Source of the DNA: Flavobacteriales bacterium | GTDB taxonomy: Bacteria; Bacteroidota; Bacteroidia; Flavobacteriales_G; JALEGO01 | DNA length: 47,819 nucleotides | Assembly (NCBI GenBank): GCA_020631045.1 | Contig: JAHDHZ010000001.1 | Span: 25,933 to 73,751, forward strand | Direction: 5' to 3' | Shown here: positions 36,401 through 43,909 of the stretch, piece after piece | How the letters are laid out: each line of letters opens with the position of its first letter | Numbering within the stretch: the stretch's first letter is position 1 | Program-made: the position numbers and the translations under genes | The notes under the pieces: generated by a model | What the model saw: the letters and a program-made list of their open reading frames with translations, nothing else | What the model was told of the DNA's origin: nothing | The model's database searches: none

Positions 36401-37848
36401 TCGATCAAATCATTGAAAGCTTAGAACAAGAATCAACTCAACTAGGTAAAAAAAGTGCTGCCCTTTTAAGTCAATCTAATTCAAGTGAGGCAAGCAAAGT
36501 CTTATCATACATTAAAAGTGAACAGTTTAATGAACTGAGTGAAGATGATGTCCAAGAGCCTATAACAGCCCCCCTAACTCAAGAAAATCCTATCGATTCT
36601 ACTACGTTAGCTTCAATTGTAGTCAATGAAGAAATTGAAGATACTTCTCAGCAAGAGCAAACAAACAATGACCCAACAAAAACTGAAGCTTCTTTTGCTG
36701 AAAACAAAGAAGAAGAAAAAACTCCTTCGAGTTCAAAAAAACTTTCTGTAGGATTCAAAATTTTAGACCGTTCACAATTGCAAAATGCAGGAAAAATCAC
36801 CATCAATCCAGAAATTCCTGAAGGCATTATTTATAAAGTTCAAGTAGGAGCCTTTAGAAATCCTATCCCAGAAGACATGTTCAAAGAGTTCTCCCCTATT
36901 TCTGGTCAAACTACCAGTTCAGGGCTAACTCGATACCAAGCTGGAATTTTCTTAAGATTTAAAAATGCGAGTACTGCAAAAGATCAAATTCGCTCTATGG
37001 GCTACTCAGATGCCTTTGTAGTAGCTTATCAAAATGGTAAGCGTATTTCAATTAGCAAGGCTAGAGCTAATTCTGATCAGCAAATTGCAAATCAAAATCA
37101 AAGGGTAGAAACCAAGCCAACTCAAGAAACTGCCTCTAGTGTTCAAGAGCCAATTTCAAATCAAAAATTACAGTCAAACCAAGAAATCTCTTCTTTGATT
37201 GAAGATGTGAAAAAAATTGAGCAAGCCTTCTTGACTGTTCAGGTAGGAGCTTTCAGAGGTAAGTCAAATGATAAAAAATTGAACAGCATCTCTCCACTAT
37301 ATGCTGAATTTAAATCTGATGGATGGATTAAGTACAATACTGGCGTATTTTTCTCTTTAGATCAAGCCATTCAAAGAAAAAAGCAAATCATCAAAGAATA
37401 TGGTATTGAAGACGCTTTTGTTACAGCTTATCTTGACGGACAAAGAATTCGAGTTACTGAAGCATTAGATCTGATTAGTGAAAGCCCTTTAGCTCCACAA
37501 GAAGACTATACATCTACAACTAATAGCGATGTTCAACCAAACAGTAGTGCGCCTGAAAACGATAGCAATGACGAATCTACTCAATCGTTGTTAGGCACTA
37601 CATTTTCAATTTTATTATTTGAAAATAAAACCGCACTAGAAGTTGAAGATTTTGACCTACTCAATCAACTCAATAGTCAAGGTTATGAAATTACAGCAGA
37701 AAAAAATGAAAACGGTTCTTATACTTATTCATTAGGAAACTTTACGCAAAGAAGCAATGCTGAAAATAAATTAAATGAAATACAAACCAAATACTCAATT
37801 CAAGCAAAAATTATAACTTTAAACAACGGTTTTACCATAAACGAATAA
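33400..37848 (+). CDS. TPR - PD40 propeller - coiled-coil - SPOR envelope protein
   Basis: A 1482-residue exported protein. The start is TTG at 33400 (overlapping the previous gene by 11 bp), giving the signal peptide SKHYITLSFLLIQSFLIAQ; no ATG fits. Domains: TPR-like repeats at about 20-130; a PD40 beta-propeller at about 195-345 (IFFASYGES, LYFASKGHNSMGGYDIF); a carboxypeptidase-regulatory-like beta domain at about 345-430; a long Gln/Glu/Lys-rich coiled coil at about 457-1035; SPOR domains at about 1140-1222 (YKVQVGAFRN) and 1275-1355 (TVQVGAFRG); and a degenerate third at about 1400-1482. SPOR domains bind glycan strands stripped of peptides. The front half resembles T9SS PorE, which has an OmpA domain in place of SPOR. 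A peptidoglycan-tethered envelope scaffold is the inferred role. Confidence 0.88.
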   Translation: MKSKHYITLSFLLIQSFLIAQEQLSEETLKKQGLELFEQQKFKEAQSHYSKLYSNYNTNMHYCYMLGASILYGQENKEDALIYLERALNNGNTEPDLYYYLAKAYHINYRFSNAITYYKKYQSTGKKRKQLPVSREIEMCENGKTLLSNITDIAVKEKKSIALEDFHKSYTHGGFIGKVLKVPPLFLSKIDKKKKFNSVMYTNPSFQRIFFASYGESENSGTDIYYVEKNKKDEFSAPVKLPSTINTIYDEDYAFYNTANNTLYFASKGHNSMGGYDIFKSTYNEADNSWSTPQNIDFAINSAGDDFLMITNEDESEAIFASTRTSEASKVHVYTVALTRAAVDAVVLKGTYNSDFDKNVVIRVKNPSTGEEIGNFKPDQQTGEYSIVLPNGGAFDYYLESEKAESLHKGTINVPYQEDLVSLSQDLDFNLVGEEETFAINNKFDEKASINDENIKATLLKQKQHLEVNYDQVIERAQNSKPIHTEREKELTHNHSMLLEKAQALLYKRDSIAELIGQKNKALSASNNLEIKEVSNKLELQKNTIEQTNSKIEAYIAAIQANSEDLELVDSLNQLNEHLENDASDLKFNSLYKDDINEINTDIEALEKQLSQLNSEEKTTIQQKINEKRTEKSNLIEKQNMIGEFIKSETSEVTAIESAFNAIENDQALTVSNTPEKETQQQPNENYFSDYSSKETTISQEEKPTFYEEWNDKIKQDLQTKQIAFEQTENGSFEQEQLAIQIKDLEQQLALNNQYLEELNTPDQQIIEDDQSKENNQLNLLSKENQADQLVLNELDEEIEIFTLKADVETNKSTKEQLRLTIDSLKEKRAIKTGSIQAREEISEHINQLNVQNTQDYDQLFQSDVLNEKLMALNQEISLLKEEKQVIDETLLSTSKKDKPTFKNKSSELKHAIVLAQSKKEVIDSLKSIIDTLEQTKLSALLTDNQNNTLEFNDSEIDSLNAYSLFEPLSANQQKINSNTKKIKQLKEAKVSYSQSQIDSVDQIIESLEQESTQLGKKSAALLSQSNSSEASKVLSYIKSEQFNELSEDDVQEPITAPLTQENPIDSTTLASIVVNEEIEDTSQQEQTNNDPTKTEASFAENKEEEKTPSSSKKLSVGFKILDRSQLQNAGKITINPEIPEGIIYKVQVGAFRNPIPEDMFKEFSPISGQTTSSGLTRYQAGIFLRFKNASTAKDQIRSMGYSDAFVVAYQNGKRISISKARANSDQQIANQNQRVETKPTQETASSVQEPISNQKLQSNQEISSLIEDVKKIEQAFLTVQVGAFRGKSNDKKLNSISPLYAEFKSDGWIKYNTGVFFSLDQAIQRKKQIIKEYGIEDAFVTAYLDGQRIRVTEALDLISESPLAPQEDYTSTTNSDVQPNSSAPENDSNDESTQSLLGTTFSILLFENKTALEVEDFDLLNQLNSQGYEITAEKNENGSYTYSLGNFTQRSNAENKLNEIQTKYSIQAKIITLNNGFTINE

Positions 37849-37850
37849 CA

Positions 37851-38651
37851 ATGAAAAAACTTACAGGTATATTCTTATTCTGCATTTTTATACTTTCATG
37901 CCATAAGGTACCCATTACAGGAAGAAGACAACTTAAACTATTGCCTGAAAGTCAATTGATTGGCATGAGCTTGACAAACTATGATCAATTTAAGAGTCAA
38001 AATAAGGTCATTCCTAGTTCAGATCCTCAGGCTAAAAGAGTCATCAACATCTGTAAAAAAATTCAGGCAGCAGTCGTCAAATTTATGCATGACGAGCATA
38101 TGTCAAGTAAAATAAAAGGATTTCAATGGGAATTTAACGTAGTTGAAGACCCTGCGGTAAATGCATGGTGTATGCCAGGCGGAAAAGTAGTCGTATACAC
38201 TGGACTCATTCCTGTAGCGCAAACAGATGAAGGGCTAGCCACCGTAATTGGCCATGAAGTTGCTCATGCTATTGCAAAGCATGGTAATGAGCGAATGAGT
38301 CAAGCTATGGCCATCAATGGTGTTGGAATGGCTCTGAGCGTTGCCGCGGCACAAAAACCCACTGTAATGAACAACATATTTATGCAAAGTTATGGCCTGG
38401 CTTCTAACTTGGGGTCTTTAAAATTCTCTAGAACTCATGAGACTGAAGCTGATAAAATGGGTTTAATTTTTATGTCAATCGCTGGGTATGATCCTTCTAA
38501 GTCTATTGATTTTTGGAAGAGAATGGCTCAAGCAGGCGGCGGCGGCGCACCTGAGTTTTTAAGTACACACCCCTCTTCTGAAACAAGAATAAAAGACATT
38601 AAAGCATTTTTACCAGAAGCCATGAATTATTATCGCGCTTCGAAAAGATAA
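37851..38651 (+). CDS. M48 family metalloprotease, lipoprotein
   Basis: A 266-residue protein. The signal peptide ends in a lipobox (FILSC, Cys at about 17), so it is an outer-membrane or periplasmic lipoprotein. The zinc site is HEVAH at 135-139 (H135, H139) with E197 in THETEAD as third ligand. Other Oma1/LoiP-like features are AWCMPGGKVVVYTGL and the late FLSTHPSSETRI. Such proteases degrade or process envelope proteins; in E. coli BepA and LoiP help outer-membrane protein assembly. It follows the SPOR protein gene by 2 bp, so it is part of the same operon. Confidence 0.93.
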   Translation: MKKLTGIFLFCIFILSCHKVPITGRRQLKLLPESQLIGMSLTNYDQFKSQNKVIPSSDPQAKRVINICKKIQAAVVKFMHDEHMSSKIKGFQWEFNVVEDPAVNAWCMPGGKVVVYTGLIPVAQTDEGLATVIGHEVAHAIAKHGNERMSQAMAINGVGMALSVAAAQKPTVMNNIFMQSYGLASNLGSLKFSRTHETEADKMGLIFMSIAGYDPSKSIDFWKRMAQAGGGGAPEFLSTHPSSETRIKDIKAFLPEAMNYYRASKR

Positions 38652-38657
38652 GTTTAC

Positions 38658-38665
38658 TATATTTG
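38658..38665 (+). promoter_or_regulatory. -7 promoter element TATATTTG for tRNA-Arg
   Basis: An exact TAnnTTTG match ending 10 nt before the first base of the tRNA, a spacing that fits a short 5' leader. No TTG stands at the usual -33 position. Confidence 0.5.
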
Positions 38666-38675
38666 TATTCACATT

Positions 38676-38749
38676 GGCTCTGTAGCTCAACTGGATAGAG
38701 TATCTGACTACGGATCAGAAGGTTGAGGGTTCGAATCCTTCCAGGGTCA
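38676..38749 (+). tRNA. tRNA-Arg (anticodon ACG)
   Basis: A 74-nt cloverleaf. The acceptor stem pairs 38676-38682 with 38742-38748 (two G-U pairs), followed by discriminator A at 38749. The D arm is at 38685-38701 (GCTC/GAGT). The anticodon stem TCTGA/TCAGA encloses loop CTACGGA, with anticodon ACG at 38710-38712. The T arm holds TTCGAAT. The following bases read CAA, so CCA is not encoded. ACG reads CGN arginine codons and its A34 is normally deaminated to inosine by TadA. Confidence 0.97.
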
Positions 38750-38750
38750 C

Positions 38751-38788
38751 AAAAAAAGCACTTGTTTAACAGGTGCTTTTTTGTTTTT
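38751..38788. terminator. Bidirectional intrinsic terminator between tRNA-Arg and coaE
   Basis: AGCACTTGT (38757-38765) pairs with ACAGGTGCT (38769-38777) around a 3-nt loop, with one G-U pair. An A-run precedes it and a T-run follows it, so it works on both strands: after the tRNA and after coaE, whose stop codon lies in the T-run. Confidence 0.8.
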
Positions 38789-39377
38789 ATGCACTAGATG
38801 CGAGCAATGCTTCATGAATAAATAACACCTGATTGATCAGGCTCTCATCAATTTCATTGAGAACCTTAAAATCAAGATAAGGTTGTATGTCAAAATCAAT
38901 TTTTTGGCTTTTAATTTTTTTTAGCACAAGTTCTTCTGATGAATCATCTCTTTTTTTTAAAAAAGAAAGACGTCTTTGTTGCATACAATCAACCCAAATA
39001 ATTTTATCAGCATCTAAGTGAGTTCGTGTTTGAAATAAAAGGGCCGTCTCTTTTATAATATAGTTTTGCTTTGCATACTTTTTTTTGAATTGATCAAACT
39101 TATCAAACACAAAAGGATGAATAATTTTTTCTAGTGCCGTTTTTTTCTCTAAGTTTTGAAAAATATGCTGGGCAATAAAATCTTTGTTTAACTCCTGGTT
39201 TTCTAAATAAGCCTGCTTACCCAAAAGAGCTTGCACTTGAGTTTTAATCTCTTTATTGAAATAAGCCTGTTTGGCAAGAGTATCAGAATTAAATACCTTA
39301 ATGCCTAGTGCCCTAAAAATAGAAGCTACATGAGATTTTCCTGAGCCAATATAACCAGTAAGTGCTACAACTAGCAT
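38787..39377 (-). CDS. coaE: Dephospho-CoA kinase
   Basis: A 196-residue P-loop kinase. VVALTGYIGSGKSHVA is the Walker A motif near the N-terminus, NSDTLAK holds the conserved Asp that binds substrate, and IIKETALLFQT and ADKIIWVDC follow the CoaE pattern (the usual EsALLFE and D.viVV). It phosphorylates dephospho-CoA to CoA, the last step of coenzyme A synthesis. It lies one base after yajC in the order DUF1573-yajC-coaE that is widespread in Bacteroidota, and ends at the bidirectional terminator. Confidence 0.95.
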   Translation of the reverse strand: MLVVALTGYIGSGKSHVASIFRALGIKVFNSDTLAKQAYFNKEIKTQVQALLGKQAYLENQELNKDFIAQHIFQNLEKKTALEKIIHPFVFDKFDQFKKKYAKQNYIIKETALLFQTRTHLDADKIIWVDCMQQRRLSFLKKRDDSSEELVLKKIKSQKIDFDIQPYLDFKVLNEIDESLINQVLFIHEALLASSA

Positions 39378-39378
39378 A

Positions 39379-39684
39379 TTAGGTGTTCAATACCTTTGCT
39401 ACAGATGATTTGTCTACCTTTAGTTTAGATTCATGTGATTGAATGATCAAAGAATGTTTTTGAACCTCAATGACTTTGCCATGAATTCCACTGTTTAAAA
39501 TGATTTGATCAGATTTTTTTAATGCCTCTACCATGGTTTGGTGCTGTTTTATTTTCTTTTGTTGCGGACGAATCATAAAAAAGTAAAAGATCAATCCAAT
39601 CAGACCAAACATAATCATAGAAGAAGTGAAATCTCCCTGTTCTCCACCCTTAGGGGCCATCATTAAAAAATTAGCTAGATTCAT
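39379..39684 (-). CDS. yajC: Preprotein translocase subunit YajC
   Basis: A 101-residue protein with one membrane segment (about 22-40, MIMFGLIGLIFYFFMI) followed by the family motif RPQQKKIKQHQ, then a small beta domain with GIHGKVIEV. YajC joins the SecDF-YidC part of the Sec translocon in the inner membrane. Its ATG overlaps the DUF1573 stop (ATGA, 39681-39684). Confidence 0.95.
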   Translation of the reverse strand: MNLANFLMMAPKGGEQGDFTSSMIMFGLIGLIFYFFMIRPQQKKIKQHQTMVEALKKSDQIILNSGIHGKVIEVQKHSLIIQSHESKLKVDKSSVAKVLNT

Positions 39685-40148
39685 TCTTCAGATTTTTCTG
39701 GTGCAATGACCATTCCTTTGAGTGCTACAACATTGGTTGAAGGTTGCGTGTTTGCAACAATCGTAACGCGTTTATTCTGCTGTCCATTTTTATGGTCACT
39801 ATCAAAAACTACTTCGATTTTTGAGCTCTGCCCTGGTTGGATAGGTTTTTTTGGCCATTTGGGAACAGTGCATCCGCAAGTTGCTGTTGCAGAAGCAATC
39901 ACCAAATCAGTTTTTCCTGTGTTTTGAAATTCAAAAGAATGGTATACCTTCTCACCTTGAATGATTTCACCAAAATCATAGTACTCTTCAGTGAAAACCA
40001 TTTTGGGCAACAATGTTGAGTCTAGTACTACATCAGATGCTGTGTTTGGATTGTTAACCAAAGAAGCACTGATCTCTGAATTGTTTTGCTCGCAAGAAAA
40101 AATACCAAAGCCTAAAATCCCGAGAATAAAAATTGATGTTTGTTTCAT
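39681..40148 (-). CDS. DUF1573 domain lipoprotein
   Basis: A 155-residue protein. The signal peptide ends in a lipobox (GFGIFSC, Cys about 19), so it is a lipoprotein. The Ig-like DUF1573 domain spans about 48-150: YDFGEIIQGEKVYHSFEFQNTG is typical, ATATCGCTVP holds the conserved cysteine pair, and PGQSSKIEVVFD and LKGMV follow. The function is unknown; the domain is a relative of ASH/MSP-like domains. It starts 4 bp after the T9SS gene at 40153 and overlaps yajC. Confidence 0.92.
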   Translation of the reverse strand: MKQTSIFILGILGFGIFSCEQNNSEISASLVNNPNTASDVVLDSTLLPKMVFTEEYYDFGEIIQGEKVYHSFEFQNTGKTDLVIASATATCGCTVPKWPKKPIQPGQSSKIEVVFDSDHKNGQQNKRVTIVANTQPSTNVVALKGMVIAPEKSEE

Positions 40149-40152
40149 AAAA

Positions 40153-41868
40153 TTATTTAATTATTAGTTTTTGAAGTTGAATCCCTGAATCAGAAGATAT
40201 TTTCAACAAATAAATTCCACTAGATAAATCTGGAAGGCCAAATTTATACATATCAGAATTCTTTTGGCCTGTATATGTTTCTATTTTTATCGATTTTGAA
40301 GATAAACTAAGCAGCTCAATTTGTCTTATTTTTTGATCTGTTTGGATGTTTAATTGTTCATTTTGCAGAGCAGGATTTGGAAAAATCTTATGTTCTAAAA
40401 CACTTGAACCAATTATAGATAAAGGCTCAGAGGTAGAGCTTTTCACATGCATATACATAGCAAAAGTTGAAGCATAAAATGCTCCAAACTCATTCCAAGA
40501 ATTACCATCAAAAGAAAGTGCTGTTGTAGGAGCGTCTGTGTGCACAGAGCTCATTGCGGAAGCCACACCGGTTAAATTATCTTCAAAAACAACGAAATAA
40601 GTTCCTGCTTGTAGGGCAAGAGGGTTTGTAAATTGAAGGTTATAAAGCCCTAAAGCTGTTTCTCCTGTATCAGAGTCTAATACAGTTTTAAAAGCTGTTT
40701 GTGCTATCATAGAGCCTGGCTGACCATTAGCATTAGCCATATATAATTTGAGACTATAATTTTCGTTTAAACAAGAAGCATCAAAATAAAGATAGGCAGA
40801 AAGCGAGGTTAATGTATCTGGCTGATACAACTCAAATTTCTGAGCAAAACTAAAGTCATTTAAATTCGGATAAAAATTTGTAGCATTATAAGAATATCCT
40901 AATGTCGTATCTGTTACTCTAAATGTATAGGTCTGTTGATTATTTAGAATGTTACCATCGGGCATAGCAATGGAAAACCCTATAGATTGCATGCCTGTAT
41001 CTAATGGAGTTAAATTTCTTGTTTGAGCAAATTCAAAAACTTCTTGATTAAAAGGCATCAATTGACCTTGGTAATCTTCTTGAAAAGAAAATAATCCTTG
41101 AATGTTTACATCAACTGGAATCAGTGAAAAAGTTGAGGCTCCTAAGTTTTCAAGTTTTACTTTTACTTGGTAATTGGTCGGCAACTGAGATTTAGGGGTC
41201 TGAAGATATAAGCCTTGAGTAAAAAGCGCAGGAAGCTCTATAGCGACATCAGATCCCGTTGGCTCAGAAAACTCAACATCGTCAATCATCCATGCATAGT
41301 CCCAATTTCCTTGAAACCTAAACCTAAAATATACTTTTGGTTGATTAGCCGCAATAGAACTAATATTCAGTTGAATAAATTCAGTGTTATTAGTTTGTTG
41401 CAAAGGAAAAACTTCTTGATGAATATCAAAGACTTGCCAATTTAAGCTATCAGAACTTACTTCTAAACTCAAAGACTCTTGCCAAGAAAGTAAATAAGAT
41501 TCAAATGAAAACACTACAATATTTCTATTCGAACAATCAACAAACCCTTTATACGTCAACAAGGCATTTTGAGTATTTACCTCACTGTTGAATGCATTGG
41601 CATCGCTATCGTAAAGTGCAAAACTTGAAGGCGTGCTCGAATTCATTGTTCCCATTGAGCTGCTAAACTGCCCTTGAGGAGGCATAGAAGTAATTATCCA
41701 ATTTGCAGATACTGTATTGGTATTTGAAAATAACCAATCTAAAGAATCACTAAAATCATTTTGCCAAAACATAGCTGATGATTTTGTGTTTAAATCTTGA
41801 TTGTGCTTTTGAGCCAGAAGAGCACTAAAGATTGATAAACTTATAAAAAGTAAAAACAATTTTTTCAT
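40153..41868 (-). CDS. Secreted protein with T9SS type A C-terminal sorting domain
   Basis: A 571-residue exported protein with a signal peptide (KKLFLLFISLSIFSALLAQ). A jelly-roll-like region follows at about 30-200, ending in YAWMIDDVEF; a central beta-rich region lies at about 205-470; and the last 75 residues are a type A sorting domain, from IFPNPALQNEQL through LSSGIYLLKI to the terminal KLIIK. It should be carried across the outer membrane by T9SS and released or attached to the surface. It is paralogous to the next gene (41963-43834). Its ligand is unknown. Its own promoter is not clear, and it leads into DUF1573-yajC-coaE. Confidence 0.93.
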   Translation of the reverse strand: MKKLFLLFISLSIFSALLAQKHNQDLNTKSSAMFWQNDFSDSLDWLFSNTNTVSANWIITSMPPQGQFSSSMGTMNSSTPSSFALYDSDANAFNSEVNTQNALLTYKGFVDCSNRNIVVFSFESYLLSWQESLSLEVSSDSLNWQVFDIHQEVFPLQQTNNTEFIQLNISSIAANQPKVYFRFRFQGNWDYAWMIDDVEFSEPTGSDVAIELPALFTQGLYLQTPKSQLPTNYQVKVKLENLGASTFSLIPVDVNIQGLFSFQEDYQGQLMPFNQEVFEFAQTRNLTPLDTGMQSIGFSIAMPDGNILNNQQTYTFRVTDTTLGYSYNATNFYPNLNDFSFAQKFELYQPDTLTSLSAYLYFDASCLNENYSLKLYMANANGQPGSMIAQTAFKTVLDSDTGETALGLYNLQFTNPLALQAGTYFVVFEDNLTGVASAMSSVHTDAPTTALSFDGNSWNEFGAFYASTFAMYMHVKSSTSEPLSIIGSSVLEHKIFPNPALQNEQLNIQTDQKIRQIELLSLSSKSIKIETYTGQKNSDMYKFGLPDLSSGIYLLKISSDSGIQLQKLIIK

Positions 41869-41899
41869 ATGTATAAATTTACAAAATACTACCTAGAAC

Positions 41900-41938
41900 A
41901 AAAAAGCCTTGACTGTTTAAACAATCAAGGCTTTTTTT
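41900..41938. terminator. Intrinsic terminator between the two T9SS genes
   Basis: A 12-bp perfect stem, 41901-41912 with 41925-41936 (AAAAAGCCTTGA/TCAAGGCTTTTT), with an inner palindrome TGTTTAAACA in the loop. A- and T-runs flank it, so it is bidirectional in form; it ends transcription of the 623-residue T9SS gene on the minus strand. Confidence 0.82.
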
Positions 41939-41962
41939 CATAAAATTCTATGAATTAAGAAC

Positions 41963-43834
41963 TTATTTCACAGTCATTCTTCTTACAACAGCTCCTTTAT
42001 CTGTAATTAATTTCACAAAATAAATACCTTTTGCAAGGTTAGAAACATCTAAAGTTGTGTTTACAACTGAAGAACTAAAGTTAGAAGCAGCAACAATTGA
42101 ACCTGTAGCAGTCATTACTTGCAACTGAATATTTTTAGCACTTTCTAATTGAACTTGAATGTTTGCAAAGTCAGATGTAGGATTTGGGAAAACATTAAAC
42201 TTAGAAACATTTTCAATCAACTGATTTGAAACACCAGGATCTTCTGGATTAGGAGTCCCAAATCCTAAGAAAAATGATAAATCATATTGAAAGAATCCCC
42301 ACTGATCAGTAGCATCATTTAAATCTACACCAATTGAAGAACCACCTTCTCTAAATAAATCGAACCCTGGAGATAAAGTAGCTGATGAAGATAAATCATC
42401 AAATACGATCCAATAGTCTCCTGCTGGTAAGCTAACAGATGGCGTATTCAATCTAAAATCATAAAATCTTGGAATTGAAAACCCTGGGAAAGCAACAGTG
42501 TTTGCACCTGTATCAGCAGCAGTAATTGTCAATACTTCAGAAGAAGCTACAATATTTGTTGGCAATCCAGAAGTAGGATCAACATCATATAAATTCATCT
42601 GAGCTTGAGAACCTACTGAGTTTGGAGGAAAATAAAAGAATCCTGCCAATGATGTTAAATCAGCTTGGTTTTCAACTGAAACAAATTGAGCATAAGAAAA
42701 GTCATTTAAAATTGACCAAGTCTGAGAAAATCTACTTACTCCGTGCAATGAATCACTTACTTCCCATACTAAGGTATCGTTGTTATTTGAAAGATCTTCA
42801 TCAGTACCTGCAACAGTAATTCCGTGATCAATCAAGAATACTCCAGCTGCATTAAACGTACTTCCTGCAAGATCAGTAGTCGTTTGCACTGTATCAACAG
42901 CGCCAAAAGTTGCTAAGTTAGCAGAACTTCCTTGAGCTGTGAAAAAAGGTGTAGAACCCTGAACTTGAGCATCAGAAACAGATACAGTAGTTAAGGCTTG
43001 AAATGCATCAGCAGCAACATTAGAAACAACTGAATTTAGCTGGTAATTAGCTGCCAATTGAGAAATTGCTGTAGTCTCATAAGGCGTAAATCTCAAAGCT
43101 TCAACAGCACCATTTGTACCGCTCAACTCACCGATTTGAACATCATCAATCATCCAAGCATAATCCCATGTTCCTTTATATCTAAATCTAATGGTCACAT
43201 TAGACTGATTGTCTGCTACTGAAGAAATATTAATTGAAACCAATTCAGGATTTTCAGTTTGATCGTTAGGATCAACATCTGCATGAAAAGTAGAATCAAC
43301 AAAAGCCCAAGTAGATCCACCGTCATTACTCACCTCTAAAATAGGTGTGCCTGGATTGTTGTGAGATGGGTGATCACTAGGATACTGATAGTGTCTGTAA
43401 TATGACTCAAAATTGATGAAAATATTGGTCTTACCTGAACAATCAATAGAGCCTGCATATTGAATAGATGCATTTTGAACATCATTCTCTGAAGTTCCTA
43501 ATGCGTCAGAATCATAAAGTGCGAAGTTTCCTCCAGAAGTAGATGAAATAGGCCCCATTCCATTAGAAAAAGATCCTGATGGAGCTGCTGAACCAACAAC
43601 CCAATCTGAAGATGGAGTACTCGTATTTGAAAGTGTCCAGTCAGCTGGAGTATCAAAATTGTTTGTCCAAAAAGAAGTTAACCCTTTTTGAAAGTCTGCA
43701 ATGCTGTGCTTGGTTTTAGCCTCAAGCATGCTTAAATCTTTAACATTGTGTAAAGTTGTTTTCTTTGTCGAAAACTGAGAAAGAGCTGCCAACGCAGAGA
43801 AGCTCAAAATCGAAAATGTATATAATCTTTTCAT
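41963..43834 (-). CDS. Secreted protein with T9SS type A C-terminal sorting domain (paralogue)
   Basis: A 623-residue exported protein. The N-terminus (KRLYTFSILSFSALAALSQF) is a signal peptide. Residues about 55-235 form a jelly-roll-like region with YAWMIDDVQI, the middle is beta-rich, and the last 75 residues are a type A sorting domain: NVFPNPTSDFANIQ, LAKGIYFVKLITDKG and the basic end RRMTVK. It shares the order and motifs of the neighbouring 571-residue gene, indicating tandem duplication followed by divergence. The ligand is unknown. TAAATTTG at 43857-43864 is the likely promoter, and a strong hairpin ends the gene. Confidence 0.94.
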   Translation of the reverse strand: MKRLYTFSILSFSALAALSQFSTKKTTLHNVKDLSMLEAKTKHSIADFQKGLTSFWTNNFDTPADWTLSNTSTPSSDWVVGSAAPSGSFSNGMGPISSTSGGNFALYDSDALGTSENDVQNASIQYAGSIDCSGKTNIFINFESYYRHYQYPSDHPSHNNPGTPILEVSNDGGSTWAFVDSTFHADVDPNDQTENPELVSINISSVADNQSNVTIRFRYKGTWDYAWMIDDVQIGELSGTNGAVEALRFTPYETTAISQLAANYQLNSVVSNVAADAFQALTTVSVSDAQVQGSTPFFTAQGSSANLATFGAVDTVQTTTDLAGSTFNAAGVFLIDHGITVAGTDEDLSNNNDTLVWEVSDSLHGVSRFSQTWSILNDFSYAQFVSVENQADLTSLAGFFYFPPNSVGSQAQMNLYDVDPTSGLPTNIVASSEVLTITAADTGANTVAFPGFSIPRFYDFRLNTPSVSLPAGDYWIVFDDLSSSATLSPGFDLFREGGSSIGVDLNDATDQWGFFQYDLSFFLGFGTPNPEDPGVSNQLIENVSKFNVFPNPTSDFANIQVQLESAKNIQLQVMTATGSIVAASNFSSSVVNTTLDVSNLAKGIYFVKLITDKGAVVRRMTVK

Positions 43835-43856
43835 AGTTGTAAATTGAATAACCCCC

Positions 43857-43864
43857 CAAATTTA
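43857..43864 (-). promoter_or_regulatory. -7 promoter element TAAATTTG for the T9SS gene
   Basis: An exact TAnnTTTG match on the minus strand, ending 22 nt before the ATG at 43834. No TTG is found at the usual -33 spacing. Confidence 0.48.
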
Positions 43865-43909
43865 AAGCAATTCAATTAAAAAACCTGAAAGCAGAAAAAT
43901 TGTTGAAAA

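Noticed and set aside
41914-41923. Palindrome TGTTTAAACA as an operator
   Set aside because: It sits in the loop of an intrinsic terminator with a 12-bp stem and flanking A/T runs, which explains it.
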